Under the pieces are notes generated by a model that saw only the letters and a list, made by a program, of their open reading frames with translations, was not told the origin of the DNA and searched no databases. From the NCBI GenBank assembly GCA_007132585.1, contig SLOJ01000221.1, positions 1 through 32,576 on the forward strand: a DNA stretch of 32,576 nt, in the 5' to 3' direction. The stretch is from Bacteroidales bacterium. Its GTDB lineage: Bacteria; Bacteroidota; Bacteroidia; Bacteroidales; UBA7960. Both the position numbers and the translations under genes were made by a program. This document shows positions 9,249 through 17,898 of the stretch, in pieces (position 1 is the first letter of the stretch; each line of letters opens with the position of its first letter).

Positions 9249-9256
9249 TACTTTTG
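9249..9256 (+). promoter_or_regulatory. Candidate -7 box for dxs
   Basis: TACTTTTG matches TAnnTTTG and ends 36 bases before the dxs ATG, a normal leader length in this phylum. The -33 element is not clear. Confidence 0.45.
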
Positions 9257-9292
9257 TAGATTAATTATTATTTTCGCATAACAGGCTATAAA

Positions 9293-11221
9293 ATGGCGCT
9301 ACAGGCTGGTGAAATCCTGAAAAATATTCAATCACCTTCCGATCTGAAAGGTCTTGATCTTGATCAACTCAATCAGTTGTGTGATGAGGTGCGCCAGTTT
9401 ATCATTGATGCGGCATGTATAAACCCCGGGCATTTCGGTGCAAGTCTGGGAGTAGTTGAGTTAACAGTTGCTTTGCATCATGTTTTTAATACTCCTTATG
9501 ATAAGTTGATCTGGGATGTGGGCCACCAGGCTTATGCACATAAAATTATCACCGGCCGAAGAGATATCTTTCATACCAATAGGAAATACAAGGGTGTAAG
9601 CGGTTTTCCAAAAATGAGCGAAAGCACCTATGATGCTTTTGGCACTGGTCATTCTTCAACAAGCATTTCTGCAGCTTTGGGTATGGCCATTGCAAGCGAT
9701 TTACAAAAAAATAAAGACCGGCATCATATTGCAGTTATCGGTGATGGGAGTATGACCGCAGGAATGGCATTTGAGGCCCTTAACCATGCCGGCGTAGCGA
9801 ACGCAAACCTGCTGGTTGTTCTCAACGATAATGGTATTGCCATTGATAAGAACGTAGGTGCTCTCAAAGAGTATCTTACGGATATTACCACATCACGAAC
9901 CTATAATAAGTTAAAGGATGATATATGGAACGCGCTGGGGTCTATCAGTCGTTATGGTCCAAATACCCGTGGGTTGATACAAAAACTGGAAACTGCCATA
10001 AAAACCACGTTGCTTAGGCAAAGTAACTTATTTGAGTCACTGAATTTCAGATATTTTGGACCTGTTGACGGTCATGATGTACAACATCTCACCAAAGTAC
10101 TTAATGATTTGCGGAATATACAGGGCCCCAAGTTGCTACACGTAATTACGGTGAAAGGCAAAGGGTATCCTCATGCAGAAAAGGAACAGACAAAATTTCA
10201 TGCACCCGGTTTTTTTAATAAACAAACGGGCGAACTTAAGGTGGCACCTTGCGAAAAGAATAAGCCTCCACGTTACCAGGTTGTTTTTGGGAAAACACTT
10301 CTTGAACTTGCAGAGAAAAACCCGAAAATAATAGGAATAACTCCTGCAATGCCCACAGGCAGCTCATTGAATATTATGATGAATGCACTACCTGAAAAAG
10401 CATTTGATGTTGGAATTGCCGAGCAACATGCTGTAACTTTTTCTGCCGGGCTGGCTGCTCAGGGAATGATACCTTTCTGTAATATCTATTCATCATTTTT
10501 TCAAAGAGCATTTGACCAGACAGTGCATGATGTGGCTTTACAAAATTTGCCGGTTATTTTTTGCCTGGACAGAGCAGGCTTGGTAGGGGAAGATGGCCCC
10601 ACACATCATGGTGCCTTCGATTTGTCGTTCCTGCGCTGTATACCAAATCTTACCATTGCATCTCCCATGAATGAGCAGGAGTTGCGAAACCTTATGTATA
10701 CTGCACAGGATAACCCTACGGGTCCCATGATAATAAGATATCCAAGGGGGAATGGTGTGATGAAGGATTGGAAAACTCCTTTTGAAAAGCTACCAGTGGG
10801 AAAAGGACGAAGGCTAAGGGATGGTAAAGACCTGGCAATCATTTCAATTGGTCCGCTAGGGAATGAAGCCCTGAAAGCATGCGAAATCATTGAAAGTGAG
10901 AGAAAAATATTTGCAGCTCTGTACGACCTGAGATTTGTAAAACCCATTGATGAAGAATTACTGCATGAAATATTTTCATCTTACAATAAAATAATAACAA
11001 TTGAAGATAATGCTATAGCAGGTGGTATGGGAAGTGCTGTTATTGAGTTTATGGCTGACAATAATTATCAGGCCAGAGTTAAGCGACTGGGCATACCAGA
11101 TTATTTTATACAGCACGGTACTCTTGAACAATTGCACAAAGAATGCGGTTACGATTTTGAATCACTGGTAGAAGAGATTATACATGTATGCAAGAAGAGC
11201 TTTGCTTTGCCTGCAGGGTGA
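9293..11221 (+). CDS. dxs: 1-deoxy-D-xylulose-5-phosphate synthase
   Basis: 642 residues, normal DXS length. This thiamine-diphosphate enzyme condenses pyruvate and glyceraldehyde 3-phosphate to DXP, the first step of the MEP isoprenoid pathway; DXP also feeds thiamine and pyridoxal synthesis. Seen directly: NPGHFGASLG with His47 near the N-terminus, DVGHQAYAHKI, the ThDP/Mg2+ motif GDGSMTAGMAFEALN at 150-164 with NDNGIAI at 178-184, the catalytic-Glu motif DVGIAEQHAVTF with Glu377, and DRAGLVGEDGPTHHG. Domain order is that of DXS, not of ordinary transketolase. The ATG at 9293 gives the expected N-terminus. It heads a co-directional run of six genes reaching 14649, although only the zinc transporter is close (46 bases) behind it. 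Confidence 0.97.
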   Translation: MALQAGEILKNIQSPSDLKGLDLDQLNQLCDEVRQFIIDAACINPGHFGASLGVVELTVALHHVFNTPYDKLIWDVGHQAYAHKIITGRRDIFHTNRKYKGVSGFPKMSESTYDAFGTGHSSTSISAALGMAIASDLQKNKDRHHIAVIGDGSMTAGMAFEALNHAGVANANLLVVLNDNGIAIDKNVGALKEYLTDITTSRTYNKLKDDIWNALGSISRYGPNTRGLIQKLETAIKTTLLRQSNLFESLNFRYFGPVDGHDVQHLTKVLNDLRNIQGPKLLHVITVKGKGYPHAEKEQTKFHAPGFFNKQTGELKVAPCEKNKPPRYQVVFGKTLLELAEKNPKIIGITPAMPTGSSLNIMMNALPEKAFDVGIAEQHAVTFSAGLAAQGMIPFCNIYSSFFQRAFDQTVHDVALQNLPVIFCLDRAGLVGEDGPTHHGAFDLSFLRCIPNLTIASPMNEQELRNLMYTAQDNPTGPMIIRYPRGNGVMKDWKTPFEKLPVGKGRRLRDGKDLAIISIGPLGNEALKACEIIESERKIFAALYDLRFVKPIDEELLHEIFSSYNKIITIEDNAIAGGMGSAVIEFMADNNYQARVKRLGIPDYFIQHGTLEQLHKECGYDFESLVEEIIHVCKKSFALPAG

Positions 11222-11267
11222 TTCTGAGTTTGTAGTTTAAAAAGAAAATAACCTTAAATAATAGATT

Positions 11268-12101
11268 TTGTCAGAATTTTTTGCTCAACTTGAATCTTAC
11301 CAAAATGTATTACTGGCCTTTGGTCTGACTCTTTTTGCAGGATTATCTACTGGTATTGGTAGTGCAATAGCGTTTTTCACAAAAAATACAAATACTCGCT
11401 TTCTTTCCTTATCATTAGGCTTTTCTGCCGGGGTAATGATCTATATCTCATTTATGGAGATCATGCCCAAAAGCGTAGAGGTAATGAATGATATGGCAGC
11501 CCGCAGCGCCCATATGCTATCTATTGCAGGTTTTTTTGGCGGAATGCTCCTTATTGCAATTATAGATAAACTCGTACCGACTTTCGAGAACCCACACGAA
11601 ATACGTAAAGTAGAAGATTTATCAGATAACTCTGAAGAACTGAAAAAGCGAAAACTTTACAGGATGGGTATTATGTCGGCCTTTGCCATTGCTATTCATA
11701 ACTTTCCTGAAGGACTGGCAACTTTTATTGTTGCATTGCAGGATATTAAGCTTGGTTTGCCCATCGCTATTGCCATTGCTATACACAATATACCGGAAGG
11801 TATTGCTATTTCTGTGCCGATCTATTATGCCACAGGAAATCGTAAAAAAGCTTTTAAATATAGTTTTATGTCGGGCCTTGCCGAACCTGTTGGTGCTGCT
11901 TTCGGGTTTCTTATTCTTATGCCTTTCTTAAATGATATGGTATTTGGGGTTATTTTTGCTTCAGTAGCAGGTATAATGGTTTTTATTTCTATTGATGAAT
12001 TGTTGCCTGCTGCGCGGGAATACGATGAGCCACACCTTTCGCTTTATGGATTAATTGGCGGCATGGCCGTGATGGCTCTCAGTCTGATAATGTTTATGTA
12101 A
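11268..12101 (+). CDS. zupT: ZIP-family metal transporter (ZupT-like)
   Basis: 277 residues with about eight hydrophobic segments. ZIP proteins carry Zn2+ (and often Fe2+ or Mn2+) into the cytoplasm. The two metal-binding helices are clear: HNFPEGLATF at 144-153 and HNIPEGIAISVP at 173-184, the paired motifs of the ZupT/GufA branch. A variable charged loop (about 108-132, rich in Glu/Asp/Lys) separates TM3 and TM4; it is Asp/Glu-rich rather than His-rich. The start must be a TTG at 11268, since an in-frame stop lies just upstream and the first ATG would delete TM1. The symbol follows the motif match; metal preference cannot be read from sequence. Confidence 0.9.
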   Translation: MSEFFAQLESYQNVLLAFGLTLFAGLSTGIGSAIAFFTKNTNTRFLSLSLGFSAGVMIYISFMEIMPKSVEVMNDMAARSAHMLSIAGFFGGMLLIAIIDKLVPTFENPHEIRKVEDLSDNSEELKKRKLYRMGIMSAFAIAIHNFPEGLATFIVALQDIKLGLPIAIAIAIHNIPEGIAISVPIYYATGNRKKAFKYSFMSGLAEPVGAAFGFLILMPFLNDMVFGVIFASVAGIMVFISIDELLPAAREYDEPHLSLYGLIGGMAVMALSLIMFM

Positions 12102-12136
12102 GACAGTTGTATAATTAAAAATAACGCCATTATTCT

Positions 12137-12556
12137 ATGTATATAAGCGAGACGCATATAAGAGTCAGATACAGTGAAACAGATCAAATGGGATATGTAT
12201 ATTATGGTAATTATCCTGCGTATTACGAAGTGGGTAGGGCAGAAGCCATGAGAGAACTGGGCATGACTTACCGCCAAATGGAAGAGAAGGGTGTTATGAT
12301 GCCAATCGCATCGATGCAATTAAAATATATCAGGCCAGCACATTATGATGATTTTCTCACTATAAGAACCATTGTAAAGGATTTTCCGGGATCGAGAATG
12401 CATTTTTTCTACGAAGTGTATAATGAGAAAAAGAAACTGATCAATCAGGGTGAAACAGTGCTTGCTTTTGTGGATATCAAATCAGGTCGGCCCTGCCCTG
12501 CGCCCGATTGGTTTCAAAAGGCTCTGATGGAAAAATGGCATGCACGTGAAAAGTAG
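12137..12556 (+). CDS. Acyl-CoA thioesterase, YbgC/4HBT hot-dog family
   Basis: 139 residues, the size of single hot-dog-fold thioesterases that hydrolyse acyl-CoA or related thioesters in the cytoplasm. The catalytic motif is plain: RYSETDQMGYVYYGNYPAYY with Asp16 in the expected place, followed by the helix VGRAEAMRELG. The later strand ALKYIRPAHYDD-type segment (LKYIRPAHYDD) and the end with GRPCPAPDW fit YbgC-like proteins. Start ATG at 12137. It sits 35 bases after the ZIP transporter gene, with no obvious functional link to it. The substrate is not determined; YbgC itself is linked to the Tol-Pal system in E. coli, but no tol genes are in this window. Confidence 0.88.
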   Translation: MYISETHIRVRYSETDQMGYVYYGNYPAYYEVGRAEAMRELGMTYRQMEEKGVMMPIASMQLKYIRPAHYDDFLTIRTIVKDFPGSRMHFFYEVYNEKKKLINQGETVLAFVDIKSGRPCPAPDWFQKALMEKWHAREK

Positions 12557-12598
12557 TTTTATTGAATAATTTTTATAAACAGTTTTATAGTAATAAAT

Positions 12599-12985
12599 AT
12601 GGAAATAATACTTGCCAAGAAACAACAGGTAATTGTAAATTACAAAGGGTTTGAAATTTTAACCGACCAACCTGAAAAAGCCGGAGGTGACAATGCTGCT
12701 CCTTCACCCTTCGACTTTTTTCTCATAAGCATTGGAGCATGTGCAGGTTGGTATGTCAAATCATTTTGTCAGCAACGCAATTTGTCAGAAGAAGGCATAA
12801 AAGTAATGATGAAGACCCACCGCAATCATGAAAAAAGAATGATAGACAATATTGAGATAGATATTAAATTGCCACAAGATTTCCCGGATAAATACCGCGA
12901 TGCAGTTATAAAAGCAGCAGGCGCCTGCACCGTTAAGAAACATATTGCAGATGCACCTGAGTTTTCCATTGTTACCAGCAAATAA
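12599..12985 (+). CDS. OsmC-family protein
   Basis: 128 residues. OsmC/Ohr proteins are small cytoplasmic dimers; some reduce organic hydroperoxides through two cysteines. Both cysteines of the fold are present: Cys48 in ISIGACAGWYVKSF and Cys110 in AAGACTVKKH. The motif GGDNAAPSPFDFFLISIGAC is the OsmC signature. The arrangement is closer to the YhfA/OsmC-like subgroup than to Ohr, so peroxidase activity is possible but not assured. ATG at 12599 starts 42 bases after the thioesterase gene, and the next gene follows after 20 bases, so a short operon is likely. Confidence 0.85.
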   Translation: MEIILAKKQQVIVNYKGFEILTDQPEKAGGDNAAPSPFDFFLISIGACAGWYVKSFCQQRNLSEEGIKVMMKTHRNHEKRMIDNIEIDIKLPQDFPDKYRDAVIKAAGACTVKKHIADAPEFSIVTSK

Positions 12986-13005
12986 AACCCTAATTTTGCA
13001 AGATT

Positions 13006-13368
13006 ATGAGCAAAAAAACACTGGTTATGGGGGCAAGTCCAACCCCTACAAGATATGCTTACAAAGCAGTTAAAAGATTACTTTCATATGGCCACGAAGT
13101 TGTTGCTATAGGTAAGATTGAATCGGAAATTGATGGTGTGAAAATCACAAAGGAAATGATTGATATTCCCGACCTGCATACTGTTACCATGTATCTCAAT
13201 CCCGAAAAGCAGGAGCCTTATCTGGATTATATACTGGGCCTTAAGCCTAAAAGAATCATTTTCAACCCGGGGAGTTATAATCCAAAACTTGATAAGATGG
13301 CCAAAGATGCAGGTATTAAAGTACTTGAAGATTGTACTTTGGTAATGCTTGATATGGATGACTTTTAA
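13006..13368 (+). CDS. CoA-binding (Rossmann-fold) protein
   Basis: 120 residues, a single CoA_binding_2-type Rossmann domain like YccU. The N-terminal LVMGASPTPTRYAYKAVKRL is the nucleotide-binding loop and first helix; LKPKRIIFNPGSYNP and GIKVLEDCTLVML follow at the positions where the family has its conserved Pro-Gly and Cys-containing strand. No catalytic domain is attached. Family members bind CoA or NAD-like ligands, but their job is unknown. It starts 20 bases after the OsmC-like gene and probably shares its transcript. Confidence 0.82.
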   Translation: MSKKTLVMGASPTPTRYAYKAVKRLLSYGHEVVAIGKIESEIDGVKITKEMIDIPDLHTVTMYLNPEKQEPYLDYILGLKPKRIIFNPGSYNPKLDKMAKDAGIKVLEDCTLVMLDMDDF

Positions 13369-13467
13369 TCAGGTTCATGAATATTTTTTTATCCCTTACT
13401 CAAAATCCACAGGCTCTCGTTTGATCTGATGGGTTATATCATTTTATAAATCCAACAAAAAACAGAT

Positions 13468-14649
13468 ATGAAAACAAAAAATCTGGGCTTCGACTCCAAG
13501 CTTATTCATGCCGGGGCGTTTGAAGATCAATTTGGTAGTGCCACAGTACCTATTTATCAGACATCTACCTTTAAATTTAAAAGTGCCGATCACGGTGCCG
13601 CTTGTTTTGCAGGCGATGATGACGGATATATTTATACACGTATAAATAATCCTACAATTGATGCTCTTGAGAATCTGATGGCTGAACTGGAAAATGGATA
13701 CAGGGGCATTGCATGTAGTTCGGGTATGGGTGCCGTAAATTCTATTTACATGTCTTTACTGAGCAATGGTGATCATATGGTCAGTACTGCTGCTGTATAT
13801 GGCCCGTCAAGGGTGGTTATGGAAAAGCATTACTCGCGATTTGGTGTGGAATCTACTTATGTTGATACCTGCAATCCTGAAAACGTTCGTAAAGCAATAC
13901 GTGCAAATACTAAAATGCTTTATATCGAAACCCCTGCCAACCCAACCATTGACGTTACCGATCTTGAAGAAATGGTGAAAATTGCAAGAGAGCATAACTT
14001 GATTACTGTGGCTGATAATACTTTTTGCAGCCCGTTTCTTCAAAAACCGCTCGATTTTGGGTTTGACCTGGTTTTTCATTCCATTACCAAGTTCCTGAAT
14101 GGACACGCCGATATTGTAGGCGGTGCAATTGTTGCGAAAGACAAGAAAATCTATGATCCTGTCAGAGCTATGATGATTACCCTGGGTTGTAATATGGACC
14201 CCCATCAGGCCTATATGGTTATACGTGGAATAAAAACGCTGTCTTTGCGCATGGAACGTTCGCAGGCAAATGCAATGAAAGTTGCAGAATATCTGGAAAA
14301 ACACCCCAAAGTAAAATGGGTGAAGTATCCAGGTTTAAAATCGCATCCACAATATGAGCTGGCACAAAAGCAAATGACTGGCACTGGCGGTATGATCAGT
14401 TTTGAACTTAAAGGAGGGCTGAATGCCGGAAAAACTTTAATGAACTCTGTAAAACTTGCTATTCTGGCAGTATCGCTCGGTGGTGTTGAATCGTTGATTC
14501 AACATCCGGCATCTATGACACACTCCAAGATGGATCAGCAATCGCGCGAGAAATCTGGTATTACCGATGGATTGGTAAGATTTTCGGTAGGAATAGAAAA
14601 TATAGATGATATTTTAGCAGACCTTGAACAGGGTCTTGATAAAATATGA
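13468..14649 (+). CDS. PLP-dependent Cys/Met metabolism enzyme (methionine gamma-lyase/cystathionine gamma-lyase family)
   Basis: 393 residues, fold-type I trans-sulfuration enzyme. The PLP Schiff-base lysine is Lys208 in HSITKFLNGHADIVGG, Asp183 in VADNTF pairs with the pyridine nitrogen, and Tyr56/Arg58 in YTRINNPT bind the phosphate. Near the substrate site the motif is YGPSR, with Pro113 where classical methionine gamma-lyase (Pseudomonas) carries Cys116. Many Bacteroidota homologues are labelled methionine gamma-lyase (methionine to methanethiol, 2-oxobutyrate and ammonia), but cystathionine gamma-lyase/synthase or O-acetylhomoserine sulfhydrylase activity cannot be excluded from sequence. 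A 99-base gap with AT-rich sequence separates it from the CoA-binding gene, so it may have its own promoter. Confidence 0.88.
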   Translation: MKTKNLGFDSKLIHAGAFEDQFGSATVPIYQTSTFKFKSADHGAACFAGDDDGYIYTRINNPTIDALENLMAELENGYRGIACSSGMGAVNSIYMSLLSNGDHMVSTAAVYGPSRVVMEKHYSRFGVESTYVDTCNPENVRKAIRANTKMLYIETPANPTIDVTDLEEMVKIAREHNLITVADNTFCSPFLQKPLDFGFDLVFHSITKFLNGHADIVGGAIVAKDKKIYDPVRAMMITLGCNMDPHQAYMVIRGIKTLSLRMERSQANAMKVAEYLEKHPKVKWVKYPGLKSHPQYELAQKQMTGTGGMISFELKGGLNAGKTLMNSVKLAILAVSLGGVESLIQHPASMTHSKMDQQSREKSGITDGLVRFSVGIENIDDILADLEQGLDKI

Positions 14650-14708
14650 TAGTCTGGTAATATCATTTAATCAGCCATTTTAAGGCTTCCTGCCCATCCC
14701 TTTGAAAT

Positions 14709-14724
14709 TATATTTGTATTTTTG
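14709..14724 (+). promoter_or_regulatory. Tandem -7 boxes upstream of the DUF349 gene
   Basis: Two perfect TAnnTTTG matches lie end to end: TATATTTG (14709-14716) and TATTTTTG (14717-14724). Either would leave a leader of more than 110 bases before the ATG at 14841. No clear -33 TTTG at the normal spacing was found. Confidence 0.4.
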
Positions 14725-14840
14725 TGGGCATTTTTAAAATCAGTAATGTAATAAAACTGTTTACGATAGATTGAGCAAACTAAGAATTTGCCAATAGTAT
14801 TCCTCCTTAACTTTAGTTAGTAATTTTAATTTTTATTTTG

Positions 14841-16946
14841 ATGGAAAACAAAGAGCTGCTTAACCCCGATTCTGAAAATAATAATAAAGAAAAAGGGCAA
14901 GAGAACCTGAACCCGGAAAAGGAAACTGTAAATTCTGATATGGAAAAAGAAGATAAACTTCAGGATGAAAACCAGAAAACAGACCCCGGTAATACTGAAA
15001 ATGGAACGAAACACGAATCATTATCTGATAAGCCCGCTGATGAAAATTCCGATAAACAAGCGAATGAACAAGCTGAAGATAAAGATGTAACACAAGAAAA
15101 AGCAGGCAAATCACCTGATGTTTCTGAAAGTGAAAAGGAAGTAAAAGAAAAATCATCAGAAAAGGAGCAGAAGGCCGATAAAGAGGAGTCAGATGATGAT
15201 GTAGAAGAAGATCTTAACGAGAAATATAATTCATTATCAAAAGAAGAACTGGTTGAAGCACTTGAAGCTCTCGTGCTTCATGATGATATCAAATATATAA
15301 GAAAGCATATTGGATTTATAAAAGTAGCTTTTCGCAATTTCCTCAAGGAAGAAAGTATAACCAATTACGAAAAAAGTATGGATAAGCAGCAACCTGAAGG
15401 CGATACGGGTGTTGAAGGTGATGCTGTAGATGAACTGCTTGTGAGATTTGATAAAGCTTTTGATATATATAAACAAAAGAAAACTGTTTACGATCAGGCT
15501 TTGGAAAAGCAAAAGCAGGAAAACCTGCGAACCAAAGAAGCCATTCTTGAAGAATTACGCAATCTTATTGATTCGGAAGAGGAGCTGAAAAAAACCTACG
15601 ATCATTTTAAAGAACTCCAGGAAAAATGGCGTGAAATAGGCCCCGTGCCGCAATCAGCAAACAATACTCTTTGGAATAACTATCATTTTCTTGTGGAGAA
15701 GTTCTTTGACAAGGTAAAGATCAATAAAGAACTTCGGGATCTTGATCTGAAAAAAAATCTTGAAGCAAAAACCGAATTATGTGAGAAGGCTGAAGAGCTA
15801 CTTCTGGAAACTTCTGTAAACAAATCTTTCCAGAAACTACAAAAACTACATGAGGCATGGAAGGAAATCGGGCCGGTTCCAAAAGAGAAAAAAGATGAGA
15901 TGTGGGACCGGTTTAAAGCTGCAAGTGATTCAATAAATCAACACAGGCAAAAGTTTTATGAAGAGTTAAGGGAAGAACAAAATAAAAACTATGCGGCCAA
16001 AATCTTGTTGTGCGAAAAAGCAGAGCAAATAGCGGCTGATAGTCCTAAGTCTCCCAAAGAATGGCAGCGCAATACTGAAAATATAAATGAACTGTTTAAA
16101 GTCTGGAAAACCATTGGATTTGCTCCTAAAAAGGTAAATGATGAAGTTTGGGTACGCTTCAGAACGGCACTCGATACTTTCTTTAAGAGCAAGAAAGGAT
16201 TTTTTCAGAAATATAAGGACGAGCAGTCTGAAAACTATAATCAGAAACTCAATCTTTGCATGCAGGCAGAAGCTCTTAAAGACAGTGAAGATTGGAAAAG
16301 AACGACTGATGAACTCATTGCACTGCAGCAGCAATGGAAAAAGATAGGTCCTGTGCCCCGCAAGTTTTCCGATAAAGTTTGGAAAAGATTCAGAGCAGCC
16401 TGTGATGAGTTTTTTAACCGTAAGGCCGAATATTTTGCCAATATTGGTGAAAAACAGGAAGAAAATTATAAGAAAAAGAAGGAGCTCATTGAAAAGATTA
16501 AAAATCATGGGTATTCAAAGGATAACACCGAAAATCTCAATATTCTCAAGGAGTTTCAACGCGAATGGATGGAGATTGGGCATGTGCCTATAAAACAAAA
16601 AGATGCCATTCAGAATGAGTTCAGGAAAACCATAAATGACCAGTTCGATAAGTTGAATATCAGTCGCAAAGCCAAATCTACCATTGGCTTTAAGAACAAA
16701 ATTGAAAATCTGAAGAATTCACCTAATGCCGATAATATCATAAACAAAGAGCGCGCATTTCTGATGAATAAAATTAATGCACTTCAGAATGATATAAAAC
16801 TCTGGGAGAATAACATCGGCTTTTTTGCCTCCTCAAAAAAGGCGGATGTGCTCAAGTCAGAATTTGAAAGTAAGATAGAAAAGGCCCGCACCGATATTGC
16901 TATCCTGGAAGAGAAACTTAAAATCCTGTATGAATCACAATCTTAA
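14841..16946 (+). CDS. DUF349 repeat protein with acidic disordered N-terminus
   Basis: 701 residues, cytoplasmic. The first about 135 residues are highly charged, low in hydrophobics, rich in Glu, Lys, Asp, Asn and Ser, and probably disordered. After a short structured region come five DUF349 repeats, each marked by W(K/R)xIGPVP or a variant: near residues 258 (WREIGPVP), 336 (WKEIGPVP), 419 (WKTIGFAP), 496 (WKKIGPVP) and 571 (WMEIGHVP), spaced about 75-80 residues. Each carries a downstream RFrxAxdxff-type helix. The C-terminus (about 600-701) is a predicted coiled coil. The function of DUF349 is not established. I use the ATG at 14841 rather than the TTG directly before it. Monocistronic by spacing. 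Confidence 0.88.
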   Translation: MENKELLNPDSENNNKEKGQENLNPEKETVNSDMEKEDKLQDENQKTDPGNTENGTKHESLSDKPADENSDKQANEQAEDKDVTQEKAGKSPDVSESEKEVKEKSSEKEQKADKEESDDDVEEDLNEKYNSLSKEELVEALEALVLHDDIKYIRKHIGFIKVAFRNFLKEESITNYEKSMDKQQPEGDTGVEGDAVDELLVRFDKAFDIYKQKKTVYDQALEKQKQENLRTKEAILEELRNLIDSEEELKKTYDHFKELQEKWREIGPVPQSANNTLWNNYHFLVEKFFDKVKINKELRDLDLKKNLEAKTELCEKAEELLLETSVNKSFQKLQKLHEAWKEIGPVPKEKKDEMWDRFKAASDSINQHRQKFYEELREEQNKNYAAKILLCEKAEQIAADSPKSPKEWQRNTENINELFKVWKTIGFAPKKVNDEVWVRFRTALDTFFKSKKGFFQKYKDEQSENYNQKLNLCMQAEALKDSEDWKRTTDELIALQQQWKKIGPVPRKFSDKVWKRFRAACDEFFNRKAEYFANIGEKQEENYKKKKELIEKIKNHGYSKDNTENLNILKEFQREWMEIGHVPIKQKDAIQNEFRKTINDQFDKLNISRKAKSTIGFKNKIENLKNSPNADNIINKERAFLMNKINALQNDIKLWENNIGFFASSKKADVLKSEFESKIEKARTDIAILEEKLKILYESQS

Positions 16947-17100
16947 ATGCAATATTTCTGAGATGCCTGAGTTTATCTGTTAAAGTTCATCTATTTTTAA
17001 AAAATAGCATGAAACATCCATACATAAGCTTTTTATAGTTAATTGAACGATTCTGATTTATGGTTGTTTTAATGAATAATATTATTCAAATTACAAACCG

Positions 17101-17736
17101 ATGAAAAGGCTTTTTCTTATAATATTTCTCTTTAGCTGGGTAAATATTTCGCACGCCCAGTTCTCAGCAGGATTGCGCGGTGGGCTGCATTTTTCATCTC
17201 TCCCGGAAAGAACTTATGTTATCAATAATGCTTTAATTGACGCACTTCCTGATTCTTATACGGGTTTTCACTTAGGATTCATTTCTCAAATAAAAATAAG
17301 CGGATTCTTTCTTCAACCCGAATTTCTTTATGTTTCGTCAGGTAATCACTTTCGCTATCAACACCCTGATCAGGAGCGTGATGTCTTTTTTATACAACGT
17401 TTTTCCAAGGTCGATATTCCGGTTTTAATAGGATTGAGGGCCGGCCCTTTAAGAATAGGTGCAGGACCCGTAGCTACAAGGTTTCTTGAGAACTCATCAA
17501 ACCTAAAGGATTCGGAATACTATACGGGCGATAAGAATATTTCCGAAAAATTTAATGAAACTACTTATGGTTTTCAACTTGGCTTCGGGCTCGATATCGG
17601 GAATATCGCTCTCGATCTCAAGTATGAAGGTAGTTTAAATAATTATAGCGAAGAAATAAACATTGGTGGAGTTCCTTTTGCCTTTGATACCCGTCCGCGG
17701 CAAATAATATTCAGTATCGGTCTTATGATTTTCTGA
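17101..17736 (+). CDS. PorT-like outer-membrane beta-barrel protein
   Basis: 211 residues with a cleavable signal peptide (about 1-19, ending NISHA before QFS). The mature part alternates short hydrophobic/aromatic strands and polar turns: FSAGLRGGLHF, TGFHLGFISQIK, FFLQPEFLYVSSG, VDIPVLIGLRAGPLRIGAGPV, YGFQLGFGLDIG, IALDLKYEGSL, ending IIFSIGLMIF with a terminal Phe. The KVDIPVL...RAGPLRIGAGPV segment is characteristic of the PorT/OMP_b-brl_2 family of eight-stranded Bacteroidota barrels. PorT of Porphyromonas belongs to type IX secretion, but most family members have unknown roles, so no specific function is claimed. No partner gene is adjacent. Confidence 0.85.
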   Translation: MKRLFLIIFLFSWVNISHAQFSAGLRGGLHFSSLPERTYVINNALIDALPDSYTGFHLGFISQIKISGFFLQPEFLYVSSGNHFRYQHPDQERDVFFIQRFSKVDIPVLIGLRAGPLRIGAGPVATRFLENSSNLKDSEYYTGDKNISEKFNETTYGFQLGFGLDIGNIALDLKYEGSLNNYSEEINIGGVPFAFDTRPRQIIFSIGLMIF

Positions 17737-17898
17737 AAAATATTATGTAATGGATGTTTCAGAATTGTATCTTGCTCGTTGAGCAGTTCGTTAAACTCAT
17801 TACGGTCTTCATCATAAAAATCGCCGAACACCTGTCATAGTGGCGATTACACGGGCTCAGCGTCCGGTTTTCATCATATATCTGTCATACAGCCTTTT

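Noticed and set aside
9011-9292. Fur-box or riboswitch upstream of feoAB
   Set aside because: No inverted-repeat Fur-like site or recognisable riboswitch fold was found by eye; only the -7 box was kept.
15966-16508. A 180-codon minus-strand frame inside the DUF349 gene
   Set aside because: It is an antisense shadow of the Lys/Glu-rich repeat protein; Phe/Leu-rich composition is the expected mirror of AAA/GAA codons.
17643-17831. A 62-codon minus-strand frame with a GTG start between the PorT-like gene and the permease
   Set aside because: Its first 30 codons look protein-like, but the rest is antisense to the PorT-like C-terminus, a stop lies just upstream, and no family is recognised. At best it is a remnant.
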